Origin: Alphaproteobacteria bacterium
Lineage (GTDB): Bacteria; Pseudomonadota; Alphaproteobacteria; UBA6615
Assembly (NCBI GenBank): GCA_021774575.1
Contig: JAJFIX010000031.1
Coordinates: 154,264 to 218,263, forward strand
Length of the DNA stretch: 64,000 bases
Reading direction: 5' to 3'
Shown here: positions 17,770 through 24,703 of the stretch, one piece after another
Layout of the letters: each line of letters begins with the position of its first letter
Numbering within the stretch: position 1 is the stretch's first letter
The notes under the pieces: model-generated
What the model was told of the DNA's origin: nothing
What the model saw: the letters and a program-made list of their open reading frames with translations, nothing else
Databases searched by the model: none
Program-made: the position numbers and the translations under genes

Positions 17770-17790
17770 ACACGATACAAGATATCGTGT
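17770..17790. promoter_or_regulatory. Inverted repeat between yciA and parE
   Basis: Perfect 8-base arms ACACGATA and TATCGTGT with a five-base spacer, about 40 bases before the parE start in a divergent intergenic region. Position and symmetry suit a dimeric repressor site; no known regulator is assigned. The neighbouring TGGCGCCA (17763-17770) is also palindromic. Confidence 0.35.
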
Positions 17791-17828
17791 ACTTAGAAAC
17801 CATCATATACTCAATAAGGTGACCGAAC

Positions 17829-19856
17829 GTGGCCAATGCCGCTAATTCTTCCGCTCCCGATCTATTTGACGCGCCTGAAAATTCCGGGTCGAAGAGCGTC
17901 AAAGATGCGTATACGGCTAAAGACATTGAGGTGCTTGAAGGCCTTGAGCCGGTGCGCCGCAGACCAGGAATGTATATTGGTGGCACTGACGACCGCGCGC
18001 TACATCATTTGGCGGCCGAAGTCCTCGATAATGCCATGGACGAGGCCGTAGCCGGTCACGCAACGCGCATCGAATTGGCCCTTTCCGCCGACGGTTTTTT
18101 GACCGTACGCGATAACGGGCGCGGCATCCCCGTGGACCCGCACCCGAAGTATAAAGATAAGTCAGCACTCGAAGTTATTCTGACAACCCTCCATTCTGGC
18201 GGAAAATTTTCATCTAAGGTCTATCAAACATCGGGTGGTTTGAATGGCGTCGGCGTAAGTGTTGTCAATGCCCTTTCCGATAAACTGATTGTTGAGGTTG
18301 CTAGAGACAAGTCCCTATGGAACCAAGAATATACCCGTGGCTTGCCATCCAACAAACTGTCTAAAATTAAGGCTGTGCAGAATAAGCGCGGCACGTCGAT
18401 CAGCTTCCACCCGGACCCGGAGATATTTGGGCAAAATGCTCATTTTGCTCCAGCAAGGTTGCATCGGATGGCCCGCTCAAAAGCCTATCTGTTCCGTGGT
18501 GTCGAAATTCGCTGGAGCTGCGACCAATCCCTCGTTGAAGGCGGCAGCATACCGGCCAACGAGGTATTTCACTTTCCGGGTGGACTACTCGATTTTTTAC
18601 GCGGGTCAATGGCTGATCGCCCGCTCGTCGTGTCGGCAATCTTCAGCGGTGAAGCCAAATTCGCCGAGGCAAATAGCGGCCGTACCGAGTGGGCCATTTG
18701 TTGGCCTGCTGATGAGGAAGGCCAGACCAGCACTTACTGCAATACGGTGCCGACCCCCCTTGGCGGCAGTCACGAATCCGGCTTACGTAATGCTTTAACC
18801 AAAAGCCTTAAGTCATTTGGAGAGCTGATTAATAACAAGAAAGCGACGCAGCTGACTGCAGACGATATTTGTACAGGCGCGGCGATTATGCTGTCGGTTT
18901 TCATTCCCGAACCTCAGTTTCAGGGGCAAACTAAAGAAAAACTCTCGATGCCCGAAGCGGCCCGCATGGTCGAGGCTCATATTCGGGACAATTTCGACCA
19001 TTGGCTTTCCGGCGATAGGGAAACCGCGACGATCTTGCTCGAATGGGCAATAGAACGGTCCGAAGAACGATTGCGGCGAAAGCAGTCCAAAGAACTGAAA
19101 CGCCAAACGGCTACGCGCAAAGCGCGGCTTCCCGGGAAACTCGCCGACTGCACCCAAACCACCGCCGAAGGCACAGAAGTCTTCCTTGTCGAGGGTGATT
19201 CTGCCGGTGGCTCGGCCAAACAAGCGCGGAACCGGCGCACCCAAGCAATTCTTCCCTTGCGCGGAAAAATATTAAACGTTGCCAGCGCCGGACCGGAAAA
19301 AATTCAAGCGAACCTGGAATTAAAGGATCTTATCCAAGCCCTCGGCTGTGGGGTCGGCAAGGATTATGACGAAAGTAAGCTGCGCTATGAACGGGTGATC
19401 ATCATGACAGATGCCGATGTCGACGGCGCCCATATCGCGTCACTGCTGATGACATTCTTTTATAAGCAAATACCGGGCTTGGTCGCCGACGGTCACCTTT
19501 TTCTCGCTGTCCCTCCCCTGTATCGTATCGCCCAGGGCGGGAAAACAATCTACGCCCTTGATGACGCCCACAAGGATGAGCTTATGGAAAGCGAATTCAC
19601 CGGACGTGGAAAGATTGAAATCAGCCGTTTTAAAGGGCTGGGGGAGATGCCACCGGCCCAGCTCAAAGAGACAACGATGGATCCGTCCCGCCGACAACTT
19701 GAACAAGTTACCGTGCCCAACCCGTTTGACGAATCCCAAGCAGAGGACGCGAGAGAAACGGCGAAACTCGTCGAACGGCTGATGGGCAAAAAGCCGGAAG
19801 CACGATTTGAATTCATCCAAGAACATGCAAAAGAGGTTGTTGAACTTGACGTTTGA
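17829..19856 (+). CDS. parE: DNA topoisomerase IV subunit B
   Basis: 675 residues from a GTG start; the protein begins ANAANSSAPDLF, then the ATPase domain YTAKDIEVLEGLEPVRRRPG, with LDNAMDEAVAG, RDNGRGIPVDPHP and TSGGLNGVGVSVVNALS of the GHKL site. The TOPRIM domain has FLVEGDSAGGSAKQARNRR, LRGKILNV and MTDADVDGAHI, then the C-terminal FKGLGEMPPAQLKETTMDP. ParE rather than GyrB is indicated by the ALEVILTTLHSGGKFSSKVY and KYKDKSALE patterns and by length. ParE2-ParC2 decatenates daughter chromosomes; parC is not in the window. Confidence 0.93.
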   Translation: MANAANSSAPDLFDAPENSGSKSVKDAYTAKDIEVLEGLEPVRRRPGMYIGGTDDRALHHLAAEVLDNAMDEAVAGHATRIELALSADGFLTVRDNGRGIPVDPHPKYKDKSALEVILTTLHSGGKFSSKVYQTSGGLNGVGVSVVNALSDKLIVEVARDKSLWNQEYTRGLPSNKLSKIKAVQNKRGTSISFHPDPEIFGQNAHFAPARLHRMARSKAYLFRGVEIRWSCDQSLVEGGSIPANEVFHFPGGLLDFLRGSMADRPLVVSAIFSGEAKFAEANSGRTEWAICWPADEEGQTSTYCNTVPTPLGGSHESGLRNALTKSLKSFGELINNKKATQLTADDICTGAAIMLSVFIPEPQFQGQTKEKLSMPEAARMVEAHIRDNFDHWLSGDRETATILLEWAIERSEERLRRKQSKELKRQTATRKARLPGKLADCTQTTAEGTEVFLVEGDSAGGSAKQARNRRTQAILPLRGKILNVASAGPEKIQANLELKDLIQALGCGVGKDYDESKLRYERVIIMTDADVDGAHIASLLMTFFYKQIPGLVADGHLFLAVPPLYRIAQGGKTIYALDDAHKDELMESEFTGRGKIEISRFKGLGEMPPAQLKETTMDPSRRQLEQVTVPNPFDESQAEDARETAKLVERLMGKKPEARFEFIQEHAKEVVELDV

Positions 19857-20070
19857 GGGAACGATGATGATTGAATAAATATGACGGTAGAATGTGGCTC
19901 TTTCATTTAAGAACATATTTGCCTATAGTCCGGCGCAAATGAACGACCCTGCCGGACAAAATGACAGCGCAGGGCGCGCGTGCCTTCCTTTCTTGGGGAC
20001 CGCGAGCTTATGGCTTTCTATCCTCCCGAGGCATTTCTTGAACCTAATTTTTTTGAACAAGGCGTAAATC
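19857..20070 (+). other. Leader before the RNA helicase gene with a 42-codon ORF
   Basis: 214 bases between parE and the helicase. An ATG at 19939 opens 42 codons ending TAA at 20065-20067, four bases before the helicase TTG. The peptide (MNDPAGQNDSAGRACLPF...) has no recognised motif. It may be a leader peptide or chance; long leaders occur before cold-induced helicase genes. Confidence 0.35.
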
Positions 20071-21546
20071 TTGTCCATTTCTTTTGACGAACTTGGCTTA
20101 GGCCAAAGTGTTTTAAATGCGGTCTCCGACAGCGGTTATACTGAACCCACGGAAATCCAAGCTCAGGCGATCCCGCTGGTTTTAACCGGCCAGGATATGA
20201 TCGGCGTTGCCCAGACCGGTACGGGAAAGACGGCGAGTTTTACCCTGCCGATGATCGAGAAACTATCCACTGGGCGTGCTCGAGCGCGGATGCCACGGTC
20301 GTTGATCCTGGAGCCGACTCGCGAATTGGCCGCCCAAGTAGCTGATAATTTCGATGTTTACGGAAAATACAGCAAATTGACCAAAGCTCTGTTGATCGGC
20401 GGTGTTGCCTTTGCCGAACAAGAAGCCAAACTCACGCGCGGTGTAGACGTATTAATCGCCACACCCGGCCGGTTGCTCGACCATTTGGAGCGGGGCAAAA
20501 TATTGCTCGCCGATATAAAGACATTCGTCATCGACGAAGCTGATAGAATGTTGGATATGGGTTTTATTCCCGACGTCGAACGGATCTTCAAACTTTTGCC
20601 GAAAACACGTCAAACCCTGATGTTTTCGGCGACAATGCCTGCTGAAATCCGCCGACTGTCGAAAACCTACCTCAAAGACCCCTTGCAGGTCGAAGTTGCA
20701 CCGCCGGCGACAACATCAAAAAACATCACTCAGGCGTTGGTTACAATCCGCGGCAGCCACAAGGAAAAACGAGCGGCCCTGCGGGATTTAATTCGCGGCG
20801 AAAACGTCAGTAATGCTCTCATATTCTGCAATCGCAAACGCGATGTCACCATTGTCGCCAATTCTCTAAGTCGTCACGGCTTTGATGTCGCCTCACTGCA
20901 TGGGGACATGGCTCAATCTCTTCGGATGGAGACGTTGGGACGGTTTAAAAACGGCGATTTTAAATTGATGGTGGCCAGCGATGTGGCTGCGCGGGGGCTC
21001 GATATCGTCAATATGTCCCATGTCATTAATTACGACGTTCCAAGTCACGCGGAAGATTACGTCCATCGCATCGGTCGAACCGGACGCGCCGGCAATACCG
21101 GCCATGCCTTTACCCTGTCGACCTCGGAAGACCGCAAATATTTGGCCGCCATCGAAAACCTAATAGGCGAAAAGATTTCCCGGGTGAATTTGGACGGGAC
21201 AAAGGCCGACCCAGAACCAGCCAATGCCGAAAAAAATGTAGCGCAAAAATCACATCGGTCTAGTTCAAATTCAGGAAAAGCGCAGGCAACAGCCAATCCC
21301 CGTCGCGCTGATACCGCACGAGGACGAGCAAAACCCGACGATAGCGAACAACAGAGCAAAGAGACCAAGGCCCCTAGGTCTCGGCAGCGGAATGATCGCC
21401 CAACCGAACCTGCGCGCCGCCAAGATAAACCCACTGTCGACCATCCACGTAAATCCGACGAAGGGCGCAACCGAAGAAACGCCGAAAAGGACACCGAAAA
21501 TGTTGTCGGATTGGGTGATCACGTCCCCAACTTCCTGAGACGTTAA
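20071..21546 (+). CDS. rhlE: DEAD-box RNA helicase, RhlE type
   Basis: 491 residues, started at TTG 20071 with AAGGCG ten bases before it; MSISFDELGLGQSVLNAV is the normal start. Motifs: Q-motif GYTEPTEIQAQAIP, Walker A AQTGTGKT, PTRELAAQV, DEAD in VIDEADRMLDMGF, SAT, ARGLDI and HRIGRTGRAG. The last 110 residues are a basic, disordered RNA-binding tail rich in Lys, Arg, Ser and Gln, ending VVGLGDHVPNFLRR, a tail end seen in alphaproteobacterial RhlE. It remodels RNA in ribosome assembly and cold adaptation. The ORF has a 214-base leader. Confidence 0.9.
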   Translation: MSISFDELGLGQSVLNAVSDSGYTEPTEIQAQAIPLVLTGQDMIGVAQTGTGKTASFTLPMIEKLSTGRARARMPRSLILEPTRELAAQVADNFDVYGKYSKLTKALLIGGVAFAEQEAKLTRGVDVLIATPGRLLDHLERGKILLADIKTFVIDEADRMLDMGFIPDVERIFKLLPKTRQTLMFSATMPAEIRRLSKTYLKDPLQVEVAPPATTSKNITQALVTIRGSHKEKRAALRDLIRGENVSNALIFCNRKRDVTIVANSLSRHGFDVASLHGDMAQSLRMETLGRFKNGDFKLMVASDVAARGLDIVNMSHVINYDVPSHAEDYVHRIGRTGRAGNTGHAFTLSTSEDRKYLAAIENLIGEKISRVNLDGTKADPEPANAEKNVAQKSHRSSSNSGKAQATANPRRADTARGRAKPDDSEQQSKETKAPRSRQRNDRPTEPARRQDKPTVDHPRKSDEGRNRRNAEKDTENVVGLGDHVPNFLRR

Positions 21547-21600
21547 CCGACCCCGCTCTTCTCCAGTAACTCGCTTCCCTAAAAGAGATTGCCGCCAGCC

Positions 21601-21843
21601 ATGCAAACCATTTTCGTTCACGTGAAATGCGAACTGGGCCAATCATACGATGTCGCAACTGAAGCGGCGCTGACGATCGAACAGGTTTCGGAAGTACATT
21701 CGACCTCCGGGCAATATGATTTATTGATGAAGTGTTTTTTGCCCGAGAACGAAGACCCCGGACATTTTGTGACAAGCCATCTGCAAACCCTGAACGGCGT
21801 TCGCGATACCTTTACCACAATCGCATTTAAGGCCTTTTCCTGA
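21601..21843 (+). CDS. Stand-alone Lrp/AsnC ligand-binding (RAM) domain protein
   Basis: 80 residues from ATG 21601; a TTG at 21589 is in frame. It is only the effector-binding half of Lrp/AsnC regulators: FVHVKCELGQSYDVATEAAL, VSEVHSTSGQYDLLMKCFLP, VRDTFTTIAFKAF. No helix-turn-helix is present. Such small RAM-only proteins form oligomers that bind amino acids and may tune full-length Lrp proteins. It lies between the helicase and the aldolase on the same strand, 11 bases before the latter, so the two are probably co-transcribed. Confidence 0.82.
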   Translation: MQTIFVHVKCELGQSYDVATEAALTIEQVSEVHSTSGQYDLLMKCFLPENEDPGHFVTSHLQTLNGVRDTFTTIAFKAFS

Positions 21844-21854
21844 TTGGATGATCT

Positions 21855-22616
21855 ATGCGCGCCAATAAGTTAAGACAAATCTGGCAGGACGGAGGCGCGG
21901 CGGCAAATGGATGGATCACTCTGCCCTCCACGCTGATTGCCGAAACCCTGGCTCAGATGGACTTTGACAGTATTACCCTCGATATGCAGCACGGACATAT
22001 TGGCTATCGCGACGCGTGGGATATGTTAACGGCGATATCGACAACCGACACTGTGCCGATTGTCCGCGTTCCCTGGAACGAGCCCGGCATCCTGATGCGG
22101 GTGCTTGACGCAGGTGCCTATGGCGTCATTTGCCCGATGATTAATACCCGAGACCAGGCAATATCCTTTGTCGCCGCATGCCGCTATCCGCCACTCGGCG
22201 AACGATCCTACGGCCCGATCCGCGCAAAAATATATGGTGGCGCCGACTATTACGCGAAGGCAAATGACACAGTCTTAACCTTTGCGATGATAGAAACACC
22301 AGAAGCCATTGAAAATATTTCAGATATTATAAGCGTGAATGGCCTTGATGGAATCTATATTGGTCCCGGCGATCTTTCAGCTTCAATGGGATACACACCG
22401 AATTTTGATCATGGCTCCGGCCCGGTTAAAGACGCCATATTGAGCGCCTTACATGCGGCGCGTGCCGCTGGAAAATTCGCCGGAATTCATAATGCCACGT
22501 CATCTTATGCACGTGAAATGATCGCGGCTGGCTTTAACTTGGTTAGCGTGGCCTCAGAGCTAAAACTGATGAGCGACAATATTGAACAAACACTTGCCGA
22601 GCTTAAGGCTCCGTGA
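21855..22616 (+). CDS. HpcH/HpaI family class II aldolase
   Basis: 253 residues, TIM barrel. Cleaves 2-keto-3-deoxy or 4-hydroxy-2-oxo acids to pyruvate and an aldehyde using a divalent metal. Visible: NGWITLPSTLIAETLAQMDF, LDMQHGHIGYRD (His and substrate region), VRVPWNEPGILMRVLDAGAY, the RYPPLGERSYGPIRA signature, MIETPEAIENI with the metal-ligand Glu, GLDGIYIGPGDLSASMGY with the metal-ligand Asp. Close to 2,4-dihydroxyhept-2-ene-1,7-dioate aldolase and 4-hydroxy-2-oxovalerate-type enzymes; the real substrate is unknown because no pathway genes adjoin it. Confidence 0.88.
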   Translation: MRANKLRQIWQDGGAAANGWITLPSTLIAETLAQMDFDSITLDMQHGHIGYRDAWDMLTAISTTDTVPIVRVPWNEPGILMRVLDAGAYGVICPMINTRDQAISFVAACRYPPLGERSYGPIRAKIYGGADYYAKANDTVLTFAMIETPEAIENISDIISVNGLDGIYIGPGDLSASMGYTPNFDHGSGPVKDAILSALHAARAAGKFAGIHNATSSYAREMIAAGFNLVSVASELKLMSDNIEQTLAELKAP

Positions 22617-22670
22617 CGTTGGAAATGTCCGGCGTTTTTATGCCAAAAATCGACAAACAGGCTATTTTAA

Positions 22671-22685
22671 TTAACTGTTCGTTAA
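22671..22685 (+). promoter_or_regulatory. CtrA-type box TTAA-N7-TTAA
   Basis: TTAACTGTTCGTTAA fits the CtrA consensus TTAA-N7-TTAA exactly. It is 70 bases before the SixA-like phosphatase start, in an A/T-rich spacer with further TTAA half sites (such as the one at 22691-22697). CtrA is the alphaproteobacterial cell-cycle/motility response regulator. Direct sequence match; binding is inferred. Confidence 0.5.
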
Positions 22686-22755
22686 GGCTATTAACTTAAT
22701 TGTCATTAATGTCCATAATTCGCTACTAAATTTTGCAGCCAATCGGGCCTTATAC

Positions 22756-23274
22756 GTGACAAAAACACTGATCCTAATGCGCCATGCGGAAACTGAGTCC
22801 GTGCGACCGTCGCTGAAAGATTTCGACAGGGCCTTAACTGAGCATGGGCAGCAGGAGGCAGTTGGCGTCGCTCACTATTTGCGGGCAAACGAATTGACGC
22901 CGGAATTAATCCTGCATTCGCCGGCCCGGCGGGCCCGCGAAACAGTTACAACCATGATCGAGCAATTTGAAACGCCACCCAACACCGAGGAATCGCGCAA
23001 ACTATATTTGGCATCCCCGGAAGACATCACTAACTCTGCACAGCTAATTCCAGATCAAGTCTCGTCGGCGGCATTTGTTGGGCACAGCCCTGGTTTGCCA
23101 ACTGCCGCACTTTTTATGGCCGGTCCGGCAACTGACCTAAATATTATTGACGGTGTGAGTTCCGGTTATCCGCCGGGCTCAATGGTTGTTCTTCGGTTCA
23201 ATATCGAAAAATGGTCGGACCTTTGCCATGCCCAAGGAAACCTAGAAAGATTTGTCCGCCCAAGCGATATGTAG
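22756..23274 (+). CDS. SixA-like phosphohistidine phosphatase
   Basis: 172 residues from a GTG start. Histidine phosphatase superfamily, short single-domain type: LILMRHAETE with the catalytic RHA at residues 9-11, LTEHGQQEA, LHSPARRARET with the second Arg, and FVGHSPGLP with the second catalytic His. In E. coli SixA removes phosphate from His of HPt domains. The target here is unknown. A CtrA-like box upstream invites a link to phosphorelay control. It is monocistronic, with bcp beginning 116 bases downstream behind its own promoter-like sequence. Confidence 0.85.
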   Translation: MTKTLILMRHAETESVRPSLKDFDRALTEHGQQEAVGVAHYLRANELTPELILHSPARRARETVTTMIEQFETPPNTEESRKLYLASPEDITNSAQLIPDQVSSAAFVGHSPGLPTAALFMAGPATDLNIIDGVSSGYPPGSMVVLRFNIEKWSDLCHAQGNLERFVRPSDM

Positions 23275-23326
23275 CCCAGCACAAGTTTGATCGCAATTTT
23301 GCCGATTTGACAGCCGCGCTCACAGA

Positions 23327-23354
23327 TTGACGATACGAAAAATCCGACTATGTT
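23327..23354 (+). promoter_or_regulatory. Sigma-70-like promoter for bcp
   Basis: TTGACG at 23327-23332, 16 bases, then TATGTT at 23349-23354. Transcription would start about 30 bases before the bcp ATG. A reasonable but unverified match. Confidence 0.35.
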
Positions 23355-23390
23355 GGCATTTCATTTTGGCTGACATACGAAAGACAAATT

Positions 23391-23864
23391 ATGGCATTGG
23401 ACGTGGGAGATGGCTGCCCTGACTTTAATTTGGAGGGCGATCTGGGCCCAATCAATTTTCAGGACAAACTAAAGGGCACTAGCGCCAAATTCTTAGTGAT
23501 ATATTTCTATCCGCGTGACAACACGCCGGGCTGTACTCGGCAAGCAGAAGGTTTTCAGGCCGAGTTGGCGGCATTCTCAAAATATGGCGCGGAGATAATT
23601 GGTATCTCGCGCGACAGCATAAAATCACACGGAAATTTTAGACAGAAATTCGAGCTAACCTTTGCGCTCGGCAGCGATATTGACGGCGGCGTTTGCAATG
23701 ATTTCGGTGTGTGGGTTGAAAAGAAGAATTACGGACGCACCTATATGGGCATCGAGCGATCTACCTTCCTGATCGACAAAAAGGGCGCCATTGCCGGAGT
23801 TTGGCGCAAAGTTAAGGTCAATGGTCATGTCGAAGAGGTTCTGGCCACTCTAAAAGATTTATGA
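23391..23864 (+). CDS. bcp: Peroxiredoxin, Bcp/PrxQ type without the nearby resolving cysteine
   Basis: 157 residues, thioredoxin fold. Reduces hydroperoxides. Active site FYPRDNTPGCTRQAEGF has the peroxidatic Cys in TPGCT, but the usual resolving Cys five residues later is replaced (Q-A-E instead of E-A-C), so it probably works as a 1-Cys enzyme or uses Cys in DGGVCNDFGV. Other family parts: GISRDSIKSHGNF, YMGIERSTFLIDKKG. The stop overlaps the next ATG (ATGA) so the DUF455 gene is translationally coupled. Confidence 0.88.
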   Translation: MALDVGDGCPDFNLEGDLGPINFQDKLKGTSAKFLVIYFYPRDNTPGCTRQAEGFQAELAAFSKYGAEIIGISRDSIKSHGNFRQKFELTFALGSDIDGGVCNDFGVWVEKKNYGRTYMGIERSTFLIDKKGAIAGVWRKVKVNGHVEEVLATLKDL

Positions 23865-24685
23865 AAACGCAAAATAATATGGAAAACTTTCAATCCCTGA
23901 CCGATGCGGCCAGCGAAGTTTTACGGGAGTCCGACCCGTTAACCAAAGTCCAATTAAGTCTAGCCGCCGCATCCGCTTGGCACAGTCGCAAAATCATGAA
24001 AATCGGCGACGCCACGCCCCCCTCCCGTCCGGCGCGACCGGCACGGCCGGAATTGATGGACCCGACCCAAATGGTGCGTCGCCGGATAAATCGAGGCGTT
24101 AAGGGTCGCAAGGCCTTGCTCCACTCCCTTGCTCATATTGAGCTCAACGCAATTGATTTGGCCTGGGATTTAATCGCCCGTTTTGTCGACCGCACCCTGC
24201 CCTACGAATTCTACGACGATTGGTGCCGGGTTGCGGCTCAGGAAGCTGAGCATTTTGTCGCGCTCAACAACCGGCTAACTGAGATTGGTGGAGACTATGG
24301 CGAACTACCGGCTCATGACGGTCTTTGGGAGATCGCAACAAAAACTAAACACGATTTAGTGGCCCGGCTTGCCGTGGTGCCATTGGTGCTGGAAGCTCGC
24401 GGGCTCGACGTTACACCCGGCATTATTAAGAAATTAAATGAAGCTGAGGACGATGTTTCAGCAAATATTCTTCAAGGAATATACGAAGACGAAATCACCC
24501 ATGTCGCAGCCGGTAGACGCTGGTTCGATTACGCATGTGCTGCGCGCGGTTTGGAACCGGTATCGACGTGGCATGCAATGGTCCGCGACCATTTCAAGGG
24601 CCGGATAAAGGGCCCCCTTAATCACGCGGCACGAAACACTGCGGGGTTCTTAAAACGCTATTACATGCCCCTTGCCACAAAATAA
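23861..24685 (+). CDS. DUF455 ferritin-like protein
   Basis: 274 residues. Matches DUF455: LLHSLAHIELNAIDLAWDLI, YEFYDDWCRVAAQEAEHFVA, LPAHDGLWE, VVPLVLEARGLDVTPG, YEDEITHVAAGRRWF. The spaced Glu and His residues (HIELNA, EAEH, EARG, DEITH) form the two-metal ferritin-like helical bundle. The biological role is unknown; some members act near tRNA-modifying diiron proteins. It shares an ATGA overlap with bcp, suggesting a peroxide- or iron-linked job. It converges on ppdK with an 18-base gap. Confidence 0.88.
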   Translation: MKTQNNMENFQSLTDAASEVLRESDPLTKVQLSLAAASAWHSRKIMKIGDATPPSRPARPARPELMDPTQMVRRRINRGVKGRKALLHSLAHIELNAIDLAWDLIARFVDRTLPYEFYDDWCRVAAQEAEHFVALNNRLTEIGGDYGELPAHDGLWEIATKTKHDLVARLAVVPLVLEARGLDVTPGIIKKLNEAEDDVSANILQGIYEDEITHVAAGRRWFDYACAARGLEPVSTWHAMVRDHFKGRIKGPLNHAARNTAGFLKRYYMPLATK

Positions 24686-24703
24686 CAGGCCCGTGATCTT
24701 GAA

